The notes beneath the pieces were generated by a model. It saw nothing but the letters and a program-made list of their open reading frames with translations, had not been told where the DNA came from and did not search any database. Source: Kitasatospora albolonga (GTDB lineage Bacteria > Actinomycetota > Actinomycetes > Streptomycetales > Streptomycetaceae). From it: 64,000 nucleotides of DNA. Shown here piece by piece: positions 51,937 through 60,851 of this stretch. The position numbers and the translations under genes are program-made. The first letter of the stretch is position 1. Each line of letters starts with the position of its first letter. The DNA lies in contig CP020563.1 in NCBI GenBank assembly GCA_002082585.1, forward strand, positions 4,210,001 to 4,274,000. Direction: 5' to 3'.

Positions 51937-52881
51937 ATGACTTCTCTGCGACCGCTCGGCAGCTCCGACCTCCGGGTCTTCCCCCTCTCCCTCGGCGGCA
52001 ACGTCTTCGGCTGGACGGCCGACGAGGACCAGTCCTTCGCCGTCCTCGACGCGTACGCCGCCGCGGGCGGCAACTTCATCGACACCGCCGACGCCTACAC
52101 CGCCTGGATCGAGGGCAACCACGGCGGTGAGTCGGAGACCGTCATCGGCAAGTGGCTCGCCTCGCGAACCAACCGCTCCGACATCGTCGTGGCCACCAAG
52201 GTCGGCGCCCACCCCGACTACCAGGGGCTCTCCGCCGCCACCATCAAGGGCGCGGCCGAACAGTCGCTGCGCCGGCTCGGCACCGACCACATCGACCTGT
52301 ACTACACGCACTTCGACGACGAGACCGTCCCGGTCGAGGAGATCATCACCGCCCTCGACCAGCTGGTGAAGGACGGCAAGGTCCGTCAGATCGCCGCCTC
52401 CAACATCAGCCCCGAGCGGCTCCAGGCATCCCTGGACTTCTCCGAACGCGAGGGCCTGGCCCGGTACATCGCGCTCCAGCCGCACTACAACCTGGTCTCC
52501 CGGGACACCTACGAGGGCCCGCTCCAGGAGACCGCCGCCCGGGCCGGTCTCGCCGCCGTCCCGTACTTCGCGCTGGCTTCCGGCTTCCTCACCGGCAAGT
52601 ACCGCCCCGGTACGAACGTGGAGAGCGCCCGCTCGGCCAAGGCGGGCGAGCACCTGGAGTCGGAGCGCGGCCGCAAGGTCCTCGCCGCCCTCGACACGGT
52701 CGCCACGGAGCGGGGTGCGGAGATCGCCACGGTCGCCCTCGCCTGGCTCGCCGCCCGCCCGACGGTAGTGGCCCCCATCGCCTCGGCCCGCACGGTCGAA
52801 CAGCTTCCCGCCCTGCTGGCCGTGGCGGATCTGGAGCTGACGGAGGACGAACTGACGGCCCTCACGGAGGCGTCCGCCTGA
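51937..52881 (+). CDS. Aldo/keto reductase
   Basis: 314 aa from ATG 51937 (a frame from 51925 is open but adds only four residues). The AKR catalytic residues are seen in FIDTADAYTAW (Asp, Tyr), VVATKVGAH (Lys) and LYYTHFDDETVP (His); LGGNVFGWTAD at the start and VAPIASARTVEQL near the end are the NADP-binding pattern of the yeast-type AKR group. Cytoplasmic, substrate unknown. Monocistronic. Confidence 0.94.
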   Translation: MTSLRPLGSSDLRVFPLSLGGNVFGWTADEDQSFAVLDAYAAAGGNFIDTADAYTAWIEGNHGGESETVIGKWLASRTNRSDIVVATKVGAHPDYQGLSAATIKGAAEQSLRRLGTDHIDLYYTHFDDETVPVEEIITALDQLVKDGKVRQIAASNISPERLQASLDFSEREGLARYIALQPHYNLVSRDTYEGPLQETAARAGLAAVPYFALASGFLTGKYRPGTNVESARSAKAGEHLESERGRKVLAALDTVATERGAEIATVALAWLAARPTVVAPIASARTVEQLPALLAVADLELTEDELTALTEASA

Positions 52882-52972
52882 ACCGGCCCGCCGCCGAACT
52901 CTTTTGGGGCTCGGGGAACGCTCCGTTAGCGTTTCGGTGATGAGCTGATAAGAACATCATGAGGGGGACGGT

Positions 52973-53455
52973 GTGGCGTTCGAGGACGAGTGGCAACAGA
53001 GCAAGGCGGCCGCCGCCGCCCGGCTCGGGGAGAGCATGCAGCTGAACGGGGTCCCCAACTATGACCCCGCAGATCCACGGAGGGGTGGCAATTCCCGTAC
53101 GGACATGGGCGCCGGCCCTGGCACGGAGGACTACGTCGTCTTCGACGATCACCTCGGCCGGATCGGGCACGACGCGTTTCTGCTCTTCAACGACATGCGG
53201 GCGGCGGGCAAGCACGCCAGGAAGGAGACCGAGGCGGCCGCCACGAGCCTCAAGAGTGATGGCTTCACCATGGGCGGAGCCATCGCCGAGGTCAATGAAG
53301 TCTGGGAGCGGCAGGTCAAGACCCTGATGCAGGCATGCGCCCATATCTCGAACCACCTTGACTACACCCTTGAGTCCAACAAGGCGCAGGACGAGCTGAT
53401 CGAGACGGACATGAAGGCCATCAAGGCTTCCAAGATCAACGACTACTTCACGTAG
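52973..53455 (+). CDS. WXG-like helical protein, first gene of a three-gene unit
   Basis: 160 aa, GTG start with GGGGG just upstream. No signal peptide. Central and C-terminal parts are long amphipathic helices (HDAFLLFNDMRAAGKHARKE; VNEVWERQVKTLMQACAHISNHL), resembling the ESX/WXG100 two-helix layout, though a strict WxG turn is not visible. Proteins of this size that precede WXG-bearing larger proteins are often exported by type VII secretion in actinobacteria. Followed after 16 bp by the DUF6571-like gene. Function is inference from shape and context. Confidence 0.7.
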   Translation: MAFEDEWQQSKAAAAARLGESMQLNGVPNYDPADPRRGGNSRTDMGAGPGTEDYVVFDDHLGRIGHDAFLLFNDMRAAGKHARKETEAAATSLKSDGFTMGGAIAEVNEVWERQVKTLMQACAHISNHLDYTLESNKAQDELIETDMKAIKASKINDYFT

Positions 53456-53471
53456 GGAAGCGGAAGCCCGG

Positions 53472-55664
53472 ATGCCTTCGTTTGAAGAACTGCTCAATGT
53501 GAAGCTGACCCCCCTGAACGACGCGGTGACCAGCTGGACGCAGATGGTCAGCAGACTGGAGAAGTTGAAGCCGGGCGCGGATGCCATGAAAGGGCATGCG
53601 GAGAAGGCGGAGTGGCGTGGTGAGAACGCCTCCATCACCAAGCCGTTCGTCGGCAGGACGGCCAAGGAGTTTCATGATGCCGTCACCGAGGCGAGGAGCG
53701 TCCGTGATCTCCTCAAGGACGCGCTCGACAAGATCAGGGATGCCAAGTCCGATCTCAGGCGCGTTTACGAGAGCCCTCCCGCAGGCATCGTGATTCACGC
53801 GAACGGCGTCCTCAGCCACCGGGTGCACCCCGACCGCCGAAGTGCCGACAACACCGATCCGATGGCCACGCAGGCGGACTTCGACCATCTGCGTAAGAGG
53901 CTCGAAGCCATTCTCCAGCGGGCGGCGGACGCCGACGAGCTCTGCTCCTGGGGCCTGAAGAGCCTTGTCAAGGGGCACCCGAACGACTTCGGCAGCACGA
54001 GATACGACTCGCTGAAGGACGCCAGGAGGGCCCGGCAGGAAATCCAGGACCGCGAGGACGGCAAGGAAGCCGCGCAGCTCTACGGGCGTATCGACACGCT
54101 CGACGGCAAGGAGCGCGACCACCTTCTCCACCTCGTCGAGAGAGGAATGAACTCCCCCGCGTTCAGCGCGGAGTTGCTCACCCATCTCGACTACCGGGGG
54201 AGCGCCGACCAGGAAGCGCTGCTCAGGATCGCGCAGAACCTGGAGGGCGGCGGCCAGGCCGACCGGGTCAACACGAAGCTTCTGGCGGCCCTGTCCACGA
54301 GCGTCGCCACGGCGACCGCTCCCGGCTCTCCCCTGGGCCCGTCCGGGGGCGTCAGCTCCGACTGGACATTCAAGCTCATCGATCTGGCCCGCAACGGGAA
54401 CGGACTTCCTGACCGGCACCCCGGCCGGATCAAGGGCGGGCTGTCGGGCTTCTCCGTGCTCACGGACCTGATGGCCGCGGGCACAGCCAAGTACGACGGA
54501 CGGTTCCTCGGCTCTGTCGGTATCTCCATCCGCAACTGGGAGGAGAACACCGACGATCCGTACGCGGGAGTCATGGAGAGCTGGAAGGGCACGCGGGCAG
54601 ACCCCATGGGCGGTCTGATGGAGGCGTTCACCCGGAACCCCGAGGCCGCCGAGGCGTTCTTCGACCCGTCGAAGAACGACAACCTCGACTACTTCCTCGA
54701 CAAGAGGGAGTGGCCCGGTGGGGAGGTCGAGAACAAGATGCCCGAGGACGCGATCGCCCGATCGGCCCGGCGTTCCTTCGGGGAGGCGCTGGAGGCGGCG
54801 GTGACCGGGAACCCGCCCGGGGAGACTCTGCGGATTCCCGCAGAGCACAGCGAGGCCCAGTCGGCGATCTTCCAGAACACCGTGGAGGCGTACGGGAGAG
54901 GCATCGTGGGTGACCCGGCGGGCGAGATGCCGGCCGGTCTGCGCCGCCCCATGGCCGGAATGTTCGCGGACTTCGCGGGTGATGTTCACGAGCTGCTGGG
55001 CAAGAAGCAGAACCTGCCCTCCTCCATCAGCGGACTCACCATCGACCCGAAGGACATGGTTCCGACACTGCGGGCCGTTGCCGAGGACGGCAACGCGTTC
55101 GGCCGGGTTCAGGACGCGCTGGTGACGTACACCGCGCAGAGGGTCGACACGTACGACGGTTCGGCGTTTCTCCATGACGGGGGAGAAGGCTCGCCGAGCA
55201 GGGATCTCGCCGCCTTCGTCCAGCAGTCCAACCAGGCCGTGGGACACATGGACGCGATCCGCGCGGATGTCATCTACCAAGCGGGCGAGGACGAGAAGAG
55301 CATCAACAACTGGAACAAGTCGATCCAATACCACGTGATCGGAGCACCGGTCACCGGTATTCCCCTGGCCGGGGACACCTTGCAGCGCCTGGTCGACCTC
55401 GGGACGACCGAGTACATGAACAACCTCAACACGGAGGTGGACAAGGAGACCAGAAGGAACCTCGCGGGCAACTTCTCCGCCGGACACGATCAGATCGAGA
55501 AGATGATCGAGGTGGCGGTCAAGGACAAGGTTCCGAAGGAACAGTGGCCTCTGATGGACAAGGACCCCGGGCACTTCGAGAGCAACCTGCAGAACGAGGG
55601 ACGCGTCCGCTACAACCTCGGGCTGACCGGCGGAGCGGGATACATGGGCAAGGTGACCGGGTGA
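53472..55664 (+). CDS. Large WXG-bearing protein (DUF6571-like)
   Basis: 730 aa, ATG start. The first 110 residues form a WXG100-like helical hairpin with WRG at residues 48-50 (AEKAEWRGENASITKPF). The rest is mostly helical and soluble, including LHLVERGMNSPAFSAELLTH, a MESWKGTRADPMGGLMEAF segment, and a GDPAGEMPAGLRRPMAGMFADFAGDVHEL motif near residue 490. From memory this matches the Streptomyces DUF6571 family. No toxin domain or catalytic motif is recognisable at the C-terminus. No signal peptide; type VII export is plausible. Stop overlaps the next gene (GTGA), indicating coupled translation. Confidence 0.8.
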   Translation: MPSFEELLNVKLTPLNDAVTSWTQMVSRLEKLKPGADAMKGHAEKAEWRGENASITKPFVGRTAKEFHDAVTEARSVRDLLKDALDKIRDAKSDLRRVYESPPAGIVIHANGVLSHRVHPDRRSADNTDPMATQADFDHLRKRLEAILQRAADADELCSWGLKSLVKGHPNDFGSTRYDSLKDARRARQEIQDREDGKEAAQLYGRIDTLDGKERDHLLHLVERGMNSPAFSAELLTHLDYRGSADQEALLRIAQNLEGGGQADRVNTKLLAALSTSVATATAPGSPLGPSGGVSSDWTFKLIDLARNGNGLPDRHPGRIKGGLSGFSVLTDLMAAGTAKYDGRFLGSVGISIRNWEENTDDPYAGVMESWKGTRADPMGGLMEAFTRNPEAAEAFFDPSKNDNLDYFLDKREWPGGEVENKMPEDAIARSARRSFGEALEAAVTGNPPGETLRIPAEHSEAQSAIFQNTVEAYGRGIVGDPAGEMPAGLRRPMAGMFADFAGDVHELLGKKQNLPSSISGLTIDPKDMVPTLRAVAEDGNAFGRVQDALVTYTAQRVDTYDGSAFLHDGGEGSPSRDLAAFVQQSNQAVGHMDAIRADVIYQAGEDEKSINNWNKSIQYHVIGAPVTGIPLAGDTLQRLVDLGTTEYMNNLNTEVDKETRRNLAGNFSAGHDQIEKMIEVAVKDKVPKEQWPLMDKDPGHFESNLQNEGRVRYNLGLTGGAGYMGKVTG

Positions 55665-56647
55665 TTCGGGGACGTGGGCTGTCGGCTCTCGCGCTCGGCG
55701 TCACCGGGGCGTTGATCGCAGCCTTGGCCACCGGGTGCACATCGGGCGAGGGAACGGCCGGGCAGACCAGCTTCTGCTGGGGAACGCTCTCCGGAGGTGA
55801 TGCGGCGAAGATGAGCGTGCGGCCTCTGGAGCGGTACGCCTCCGATGACGATGACCTCAAGAGCCCCTACCTGGTGCATTGCAAGGTGGGGGCAGGCATG
55901 AGCGACAAGGGCGCGATGCGCGACCTGGAGTTCACGTTGGTCCTGGGCTCGGTCACCGGGCAGTTCAGCGTGTGGCGGATGGCTGACGACATCGCCGGCT
56001 ACTCCCCCTTCAGGGGTGCTGTCGACGGGGTCCCGGGCTGGGTCAACCGGAAGATGGCGGGGGTGCTTCTGCCCTCCGCCTGTGAAAAGTCGTTGCAGGT
56101 GGGCGGCCCGCCGTACCTCCGGATCGAGGCGAACAACGACCAGGAGGACACGTGGAAGGACGGGAAGCTCCAGGAGCGGATGGCGGCCGTCCTGATGAAG
56201 GCCGCCACGGGGGTGACCGAGAAGCTGCACTGCTCCGCGCCTTCGTTCACCGTGCCGAAGACGGTGCCCGAGCTCGTGGAGCCCCGGCCGCTCGACCCCG
56301 GTGCGGCCTGCGGTCTTCCCGGGTTCGCGCCGCTCCGGCCGTCCGCCCCCGCGTTCGAGGAGTACGTGACGCCAGGGGACGCCCGCCTCTGGAGCTGCGC
56401 GATCCGTTTCCCCGACGACCCGGACGGCGTGGTCAACTTCACGGTGACCCAGGACCCCCGGTTGACGTGGTTCTTCCCGGACGAGGGGCCCGGCCGGACG
56501 GTCCTCACCTGCTCCGGTCGGCGGACGCTTCTTCAGTCCGACAGGTTCGACCGCTCGGACGCCATGTCCGGTGCTGAGCACGTCCGGCCCCGTGAGGAGT
56601 TGTCCGCCGCTTTCGAGAAGGCGGTACGGGAGAGTTCTCTGTGCTGA
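55661..56647 (+). CDS. Lipoprotein of the WXG-like unit
   Basis: 328 aa, GTG start overlapping the DUF6571-like stop. Lipoprotein signal ending ALIAALATGC with the modified Cys at about residue 26. The mature part has several paired cysteines (SFCWGTL, YLVHCKVG, SACEK, KLHCSAPSF, AACGLPGF, WSCAIRF, LTCSGRR, SSLC) and WRMADDIAGYSPFRGAV. The Cys count suggests a disulfide-rich extracellular protein, in line with secretion rather than cytoplasmic function. No family recognised. Confidence 0.8.
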   Translation: MIRGRGLSALALGVTGALIAALATGCTSGEGTAGQTSFCWGTLSGGDAAKMSVRPLERYASDDDDLKSPYLVHCKVGAGMSDKGAMRDLEFTLVLGSVTGQFSVWRMADDIAGYSPFRGAVDGVPGWVNRKMAGVLLPSACEKSLQVGGPPYLRIEANNDQEDTWKDGKLQERMAAVLMKAATGVTEKLHCSAPSFTVPKTVPELVEPRPLDPGAACGLPGFAPLRPSAPAFEEYVTPGDARLWSCAIRFPDDPDGVVNFTVTQDPRLTWFFPDEGPGRTVLTCSGRRTLLQSDRFDRSDAMSGAEHVRPREELSAAFEKAVRESSLC

Positions 56648-56651
56648 GCGG

Positions 56652-58229
56652 CTACTGCTGAGGGTGGGTGGTCGGACCGGGGGCACCGCTGCTGGGCCGG
56701 CCGTAGGGGGACTGCTGCGGGGGCCGGCCGCTGTATCCGTATCCATGGCCGTATCCATGGCCGTATCCATGGTTGTAACCAGGGCCGCTTCCGTAGCTCT
56801 GGCCCGGGGCCTGGCCTTGCCCGTTCCCGTACTCCTGGCCGTGGCCGTATCCGTACCCCTGCGCCTGACCCTGCCCCTGGCCGTACGGCATCGGCGTGCG
56901 GGCGTACGGGTGGGGGCGCGGGCCTGCGCCCGTGATGCGGGCCGCGTGGGTGAGGGCCGGGGCGGCAATGTCGCGGCGCTGCCAGAGGTGGTGCAGCAGC
57001 TCGCGCTCCCGCTCGGCGAAGTCCGGGCCCACCGCGTCGTGCCGGGCCCGGCGGCGCAGGCCCGCCAGGGAGGTCGCGAACGACTCGTACTCGGCGACCG
57101 CCCGCGCCGCCGCCCGGCCCTGGGGCCTGCCCTGCCTCCCGTGCCAGTGGCGGGCCAGGTCGCGGGCCACGCCCCGGGCCCGCATCGAGGCGAGCGCCAG
57201 GGGCTCGGCCGGGGTCAGCCAGCCGGCCGTGGCGTACGCGGGCAGTTCGGCGGCGAGCGTACGCAGCTCCCGCTGGCGCGACCAGACCGCCAGCCAGGTC
57301 ACCAGCCCGAACACCGGCACCATCACCATCGCGTACACCGCGTAGAAGCCGAGCCCGCCGAAGACCGCCGAACCGTTCCACAGGGCGTGCAGGCCCATCG
57401 CGAGCAGCAGGCCGAGCAGCGGCAGGCCGATCCGACGGACCCGGTGGTGACGGGCGCTGATGACCGCGAAGCCGAAGCCGAGGCCGGTGAGGACCGTGAA
57501 CAGCGGATGCGCGAACGGTGACAGCACGATCCGTACGAAGAACGTCCCCACGGTCATCGAGGCCAGGCCCGAACTGCCCAGCTGCTGGTCCTCGCCGAAG
57601 GCGTTCCCCAGATAGAGGATGTTCTCGGTGAAGGCGAAGCCCGTACCGGTGAAGCCGGCGACCACGATGCCGTCGACCACGCCCCGGAATTCCCGCCTCC
57701 GGAAGATGAAGATCAGCAGGACGGAGAGTGCCTTGGCGCTCTCCTCCACGATCGGCGCGATCACCGTCGCGCCCAGGGCGTCGGCGCTCGCCGGGTCGGC
57801 GGTGGCGGTGGCTATCCAGCGCATCGCCAGCGAGTTGGCGATGATCGAGACGAGCGCGGCGGCGCACGCCCCCCAGGCGAAGGAGAAGATCAGGTTCCGC
57901 CAGGGGCCCGGTTCGACCCGGTCGAGCCAGCGGAAGGCCGCCATCAGGAGCGGCACCGGAAGCACCGCCAGGCCGAGGCCGACGAGGAACCCCTCCGGGC
58001 CCGTCTGCTCGCGGACCAGGGCGAGGATCACCAGCCCGCACAGGGCGAGCGCCACGATCACGGCCCCGGCACGGAACACCTTGCTGCGCCACACCATGCC
58101 GACGCGGCGCGGCCGGTACTTCCACCGGCCGCGCTCCGGCACGGCGCCCAGCACCTCGTCGAGCCGCTGCTCGTGGAGGACCGGGACCGCCGGCTGCCGC
58201 TGCTGGTACTGCACGGAACCGTCGGACAC
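56652..58229 (-). CDS. PrsW-family intramembrane metalloprotease
   Basis: 525 aa. Eight or more membrane helices (residues about 55-330) carry the PrsW motifs: EESAK (in VIAPIVEESAKAL), FTENILYLG, HPLFTVL and HALWN. These place the metal ligands in the membrane. PrsW-type proteases release membrane anti-sigma factors in other bacteria. The C-terminal 100 residues are cytoplasmic and disordered, ending in GYGHGYG-type repeats whose DNA contains three tandem CCGTATCCATGG dodecamers (about 56738-56773). Convergent with the lipoprotein gene; stop codons are 4 bp apart. Confidence 0.94.
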   Translation of the reverse strand: MSDGSVQYQQRQPAVPVLHEQRLDEVLGAVPERGRWKYRPRRVGMVWRSKVFRAGAVIVALALCGLVILALVREQTGPEGFLVGLGLAVLPVPLLMAAFRWLDRVEPGPWRNLIFSFAWGACAAALVSIIANSLAMRWIATATADPASADALGATVIAPIVEESAKALSVLLIFIFRRREFRGVVDGIVVAGFTGTGFAFTENILYLGNAFGEDQQLGSSGLASMTVGTFFVRIVLSPFAHPLFTVLTGLGFGFAVISARHHRVRRIGLPLLGLLLAMGLHALWNGSAVFGGLGFYAVYAMVMVPVFGLVTWLAVWSRQRELRTLAAELPAYATAGWLTPAEPLALASMRARGVARDLARHWHGRQGRPQGRAAARAVAEYESFATSLAGLRRRARHDAVGPDFAERERELLHHLWQRRDIAAPALTHAARITGAGPRPHPYARTPMPYGQGQGQAQGYGYGHGQEYGNGQGQAPGQSYGSGPGYNHGYGHGYGHGYGYSGRPPQQSPYGRPSSGAPGPTTHPQQ

Positions 58230-58274
58230 CCCTTGACCCTAACGAGGAGCACTGACAACCGGCGACGGTGCATC

Positions 58275-58396
58275 CGGCCAGGACCGTTCACCGCTCGGCC
58301 AGGACGGTTCGCGCTTCGGCCAGGATCGGCCAGGACGGTTCGCCGTTCGGCCAGGGCCGTTCGTGCTTCGGCCAGGACCGTTCGCCGTTCGGCCGG
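58275..58396 (+). repeat. 21-bp tandem repeat, about six copies
   Basis: Units of the form CGGCCAGGACCGTTCGCCGTT, with one truncated copy, fill the gap between the trmB stop and the PrsW start. Confidence 0.9.
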
Positions 58397-58402
58397 CGTG
58401 CG

Positions 58403-59398
58403 TCAGACGCGGGCGAACAGCAGGTCGTGGACGACGTGGCCCTTGTCCAGGCCCTGGCCCTCGAAGCGGGTGAGCGGCCGGAACGCCGGGCGGGGCGCGT
58501 AGCCGCCGTCGGCCGCCGTGTTCTCGAAGCGGGGGTGCGCGGTCAGTACCTCCAGCATCTGTTCCGCGTACGGCTCCCAGTCCGTCGCGCAGTGCACGAT
58601 CGCGCCGGGCTTCAGCACCGGGGCCACCAGGTCCAGGAACTCGGGCTGGATCAGCCGCCGCTTGTGGTGGCGGGCCTTGGGCCACGGGTCGGGGAAGTAG
58701 ACCCGCAGGCCGTCGAGCGACTCGGGGGCCAGCATCTCGCGGAGGAGGATCACCGCGTCACCGTTGGCCACCCGTACGTTGGTCGAGCCCGCCCTGTCCG
58801 CGAGGCCCAGCAGGTTGCCCTGGCCGGGGGTGTGGACGTCGACGGCGAGGATGCCGGTGCCCGGGTCCTCGGCGGCCATCTGCGCGGTCGCCTCGCCCAT
58901 GCCGAAGCCGATCTCCAGGACGACCGGGAGGCCGTCGAAGAGCTCGCCCAGATCCAGGACCCGCTTCCCGTCGATGTCCAGGCCCCACTTCGGCCACAGC
59001 CGCTCCAGGGACTCCTGCTGGCCGGTGGTGACCCGGCTGCGGCGCGGCTGGAAGCTGCGGATGCGGCGCTCGTGGTGCGAGCCGGCCGGGTCGGCGGCCG
59101 GGCCGCCGGGGAAGCGGGGCTCCTGGCGCAGCCGGCGTGCGCGCTCGAAGGAGGCGGCCCGCAGCGCGGCGGCTTCGTCGGCCGTGAGGTCGGCGGCCGT
59201 CGAGCCGGTGGCGGTGGCGGTGGGGGCGATGGGAGCTTCGGCCGTCGTCGATCCGGCCGTGGCGAGGGCGTCGGCCGCCGTCGATCCGGTCGCCGACGCG
59301 TGGGCCGTCGTGGCGTCGGCGGCGGGCGGGGTGGGCTCCTCGGCCGCCCCGGCTTCGGGCGCCGGGACAGGGGCGGGGTTCAGGGGCTGCTCAGACAC
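58403..59398 (-). CDS. trmB: tRNA (guanine-N7)-methyltransferase TrmB
   Basis: 331 aa, GTG start overlapping the lhgO stop by 8 bp. It methylates G46 of tRNAs using SAM. The N-terminal 80-100 residues are an Ala/Thr-rich disordered extension not found in most TrmB. The methyltransferase core has VVLEIGFGMGEATAQMA (SAM motif), ILAVDVHTPG, VYFPDPWPKARHHKRR (the TrmB signature), and TDWEPYAEQMLEVL. Length beyond the usual ~230 is accounted for by the extension. Confidence 0.95.
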   Translation of the reverse strand: MSEQPLNPAPVPAPEAGAAEEPTPPAADATTAHASATGSTAADALATAGSTTAEAPIAPTATATGSTAADLTADEAAALRAASFERARRLRQEPRFPGGPAADPAGSHHERRIRSFQPRRSRVTTGQQESLERLWPKWGLDIDGKRVLDLGELFDGLPVVLEIGFGMGEATAQMAAEDPGTGILAVDVHTPGQGNLLGLADRAGSTNVRVANGDAVILLREMLAPESLDGLRVYFPDPWPKARHHKRRLIQPEFLDLVAPVLKPGAIVHCATDWEPYAEQMLEVLTAHPRFENTAADGGYAPRPAFRPLTRFEGQGLDKGHVVHDLLFARV

Positions 59399-60647
59399 AA
59401 TGCCCCGATTCTACGGCGGGCGGCCTCCACCCCGTCTCCTGAGCCCGGCGCAGCGCCCGCCGCGCCACCTCGCGCCCGATCGGCAGGGAGGCCGTCGCGG
59501 CGGGCGACGGCGCGTTGAGCACATGCACGGTGTGCGGGGCCTCGCGGATCAGGAAGTCGTCGACCAGCGTCCCGTCCTTCAGCACCGCCTGGGCCCGGAC
59601 CCCCGAGGGCGACGGGCGCAGGTCCTCCTCGCGCACCCCGGGCAGCAGCCGCCGCACGGCCCGGGTGAAGGCGGACTTCGAGAGCGAGCGGTGCACCTCG
59701 CCCGCCCCGTACCGCCAGTGCCTGCGGGCGATCTGCCACGTGCCCGGCCAGCTCAGCGTGGACAGCAGTTCGCCGGGGCGCACCACCGGCCAGCCGTACC
59801 CCTCGCGGGCCAGGGCGGGGACCGCGTTCGGGCCGACGTGGACGGAGCCGTCGAACCCCCGGGTCAGGTGGACGCCGAGGAAGGGGAAGGCCGGGTCCGG
59901 CACCGGGTAGACCAGGCCGCGCACCAGCTCGGGGCGGGCCAGCTCGTAGTACTCGCCCCGGAACGGCACGATCCGCACCCCCGGGTCGTCGCCCGCCAGC
60001 CGGGCCACCCGGTCGCAGTGCAGCCCCGCGCAGTTGACCAGGGTCCGGGCGCGGACCACCAGGCCCTCCGCCGTCCGCACCGCCACACCCCAGGGGCGCC
60101 GGTCCACCGCGACGACCTCCGCCCCGTACCGCACGACGCCGCCCGCCGCCGTCACCTCGGCCGCGAGACGGGCGGCGACGGCCGTGAAGTCGCAGACGCC
60201 CGTCGTACCGACCCGGATCGCCGCGAGGCCCCGGACCTCGGGCTCGTACTCCGCGATCTGCGCCGGGCCCAGCTCCCGCACGGGCAGTCCGTGCTCCCGG
60301 CCGCGCTGGACCAGGCTGTGCAGCCGGGGCAGCTCGGAGCGGTCGGTGGCGACGATCAGCTTGCCGGTGGTGGCGTGGGCGATGGAGTGCTCGGCGCAGA
60401 AGTCGGCCAGTTCGGCGGAGCCGCGCAGCGCGTACCGCGCCTTGAGCGAACCGGGGCGGTAGTAGATCCCGCTGTGGATCACCCCGCTGTTGCGGCCGGT
60501 CTGGTGGCGGGCGGGGCCGCGCTCCTTCTCCAGGACCGTCACCCGGGTGCCGGGAGCGGCCCTCTGGAGGGCGTACGCGGTCGACAGACCGACGATCCCG
60601 CCGCCGATCACCAGCACATCGCAGTCGTACGCCGCGTGCGTCATCAT
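59391..60647 (-). CDS. lhgO: L-2-hydroxyglutarate oxidase (LhgO)
   Basis: 418 aa from ATG 60647, chosen for GGGAGG 7 nt upstream; a longer frame from 60725 lacks one. FAD-dependent DAO-family enzyme: dinucleotide motif CDVLVIGGGIVGLSTAY, HQTGRNSGVIHSGIYY (flavin-site signature of LhgO), TTGKLIVAT, and GLHCDRVARLAGDDP. It oxidises L-2-hydroxyglutarate to 2-oxoglutarate, a metabolite-repair role, donating electrons to the membrane quinone pool. Overlaps trmB at its 3' end. Confidence 0.93.
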   Translation of the reverse strand: MMTHAAYDCDVLVIGGGIVGLSTAYALQRAAPGTRVTVLEKERGPARHQTGRNSGVIHSGIYYRPGSLKARYALRGSAELADFCAEHSIAHATTGKLIVATDRSELPRLHSLVQRGREHGLPVRELGPAQIAEYEPEVRGLAAIRVGTTGVCDFTAVAARLAAEVTAAGGVVRYGAEVVAVDRRPWGVAVRTAEGLVVRARTLVNCAGLHCDRVARLAGDDPGVRIVPFRGEYYELARPELVRGLVYPVPDPAFPFLGVHLTRGFDGSVHVGPNAVPALAREGYGWPVVRPGELLSTLSWPGTWQIARRHWRYGAGEVHRSLSKSAFTRAVRRLLPGVREEDLRPSPSGVRAQAVLKDGTLVDDFLIREAPHTVHVLNAPSPAATASLPIGREVARRALRRAQETGWRPPAVESGHCV

Positions 60648-60851
60648 CACGCCACCTCCCACCCCGATAGTGCACTGACCCACTGACAACGGGCTCAAAC
60701 CCCGATCGGGCAGGGCGTGGCGCACACTCCACGCGGCAGACCCGGCATGCCCGGCGCGGGGCGGCCCGGACCTGCGCCGCCGCCGCGGACGACAGGGAGG
60801 CCGCAGCCGCCGCAGACGAGGGAGGCCGCCCGCCCCCTCCGCCCCCCCGCC

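Noticed and set aside
58275..58396. CRISPR-like array
   Set aside because: Repeats are directly joined without unique spacers and no cas genes are near.
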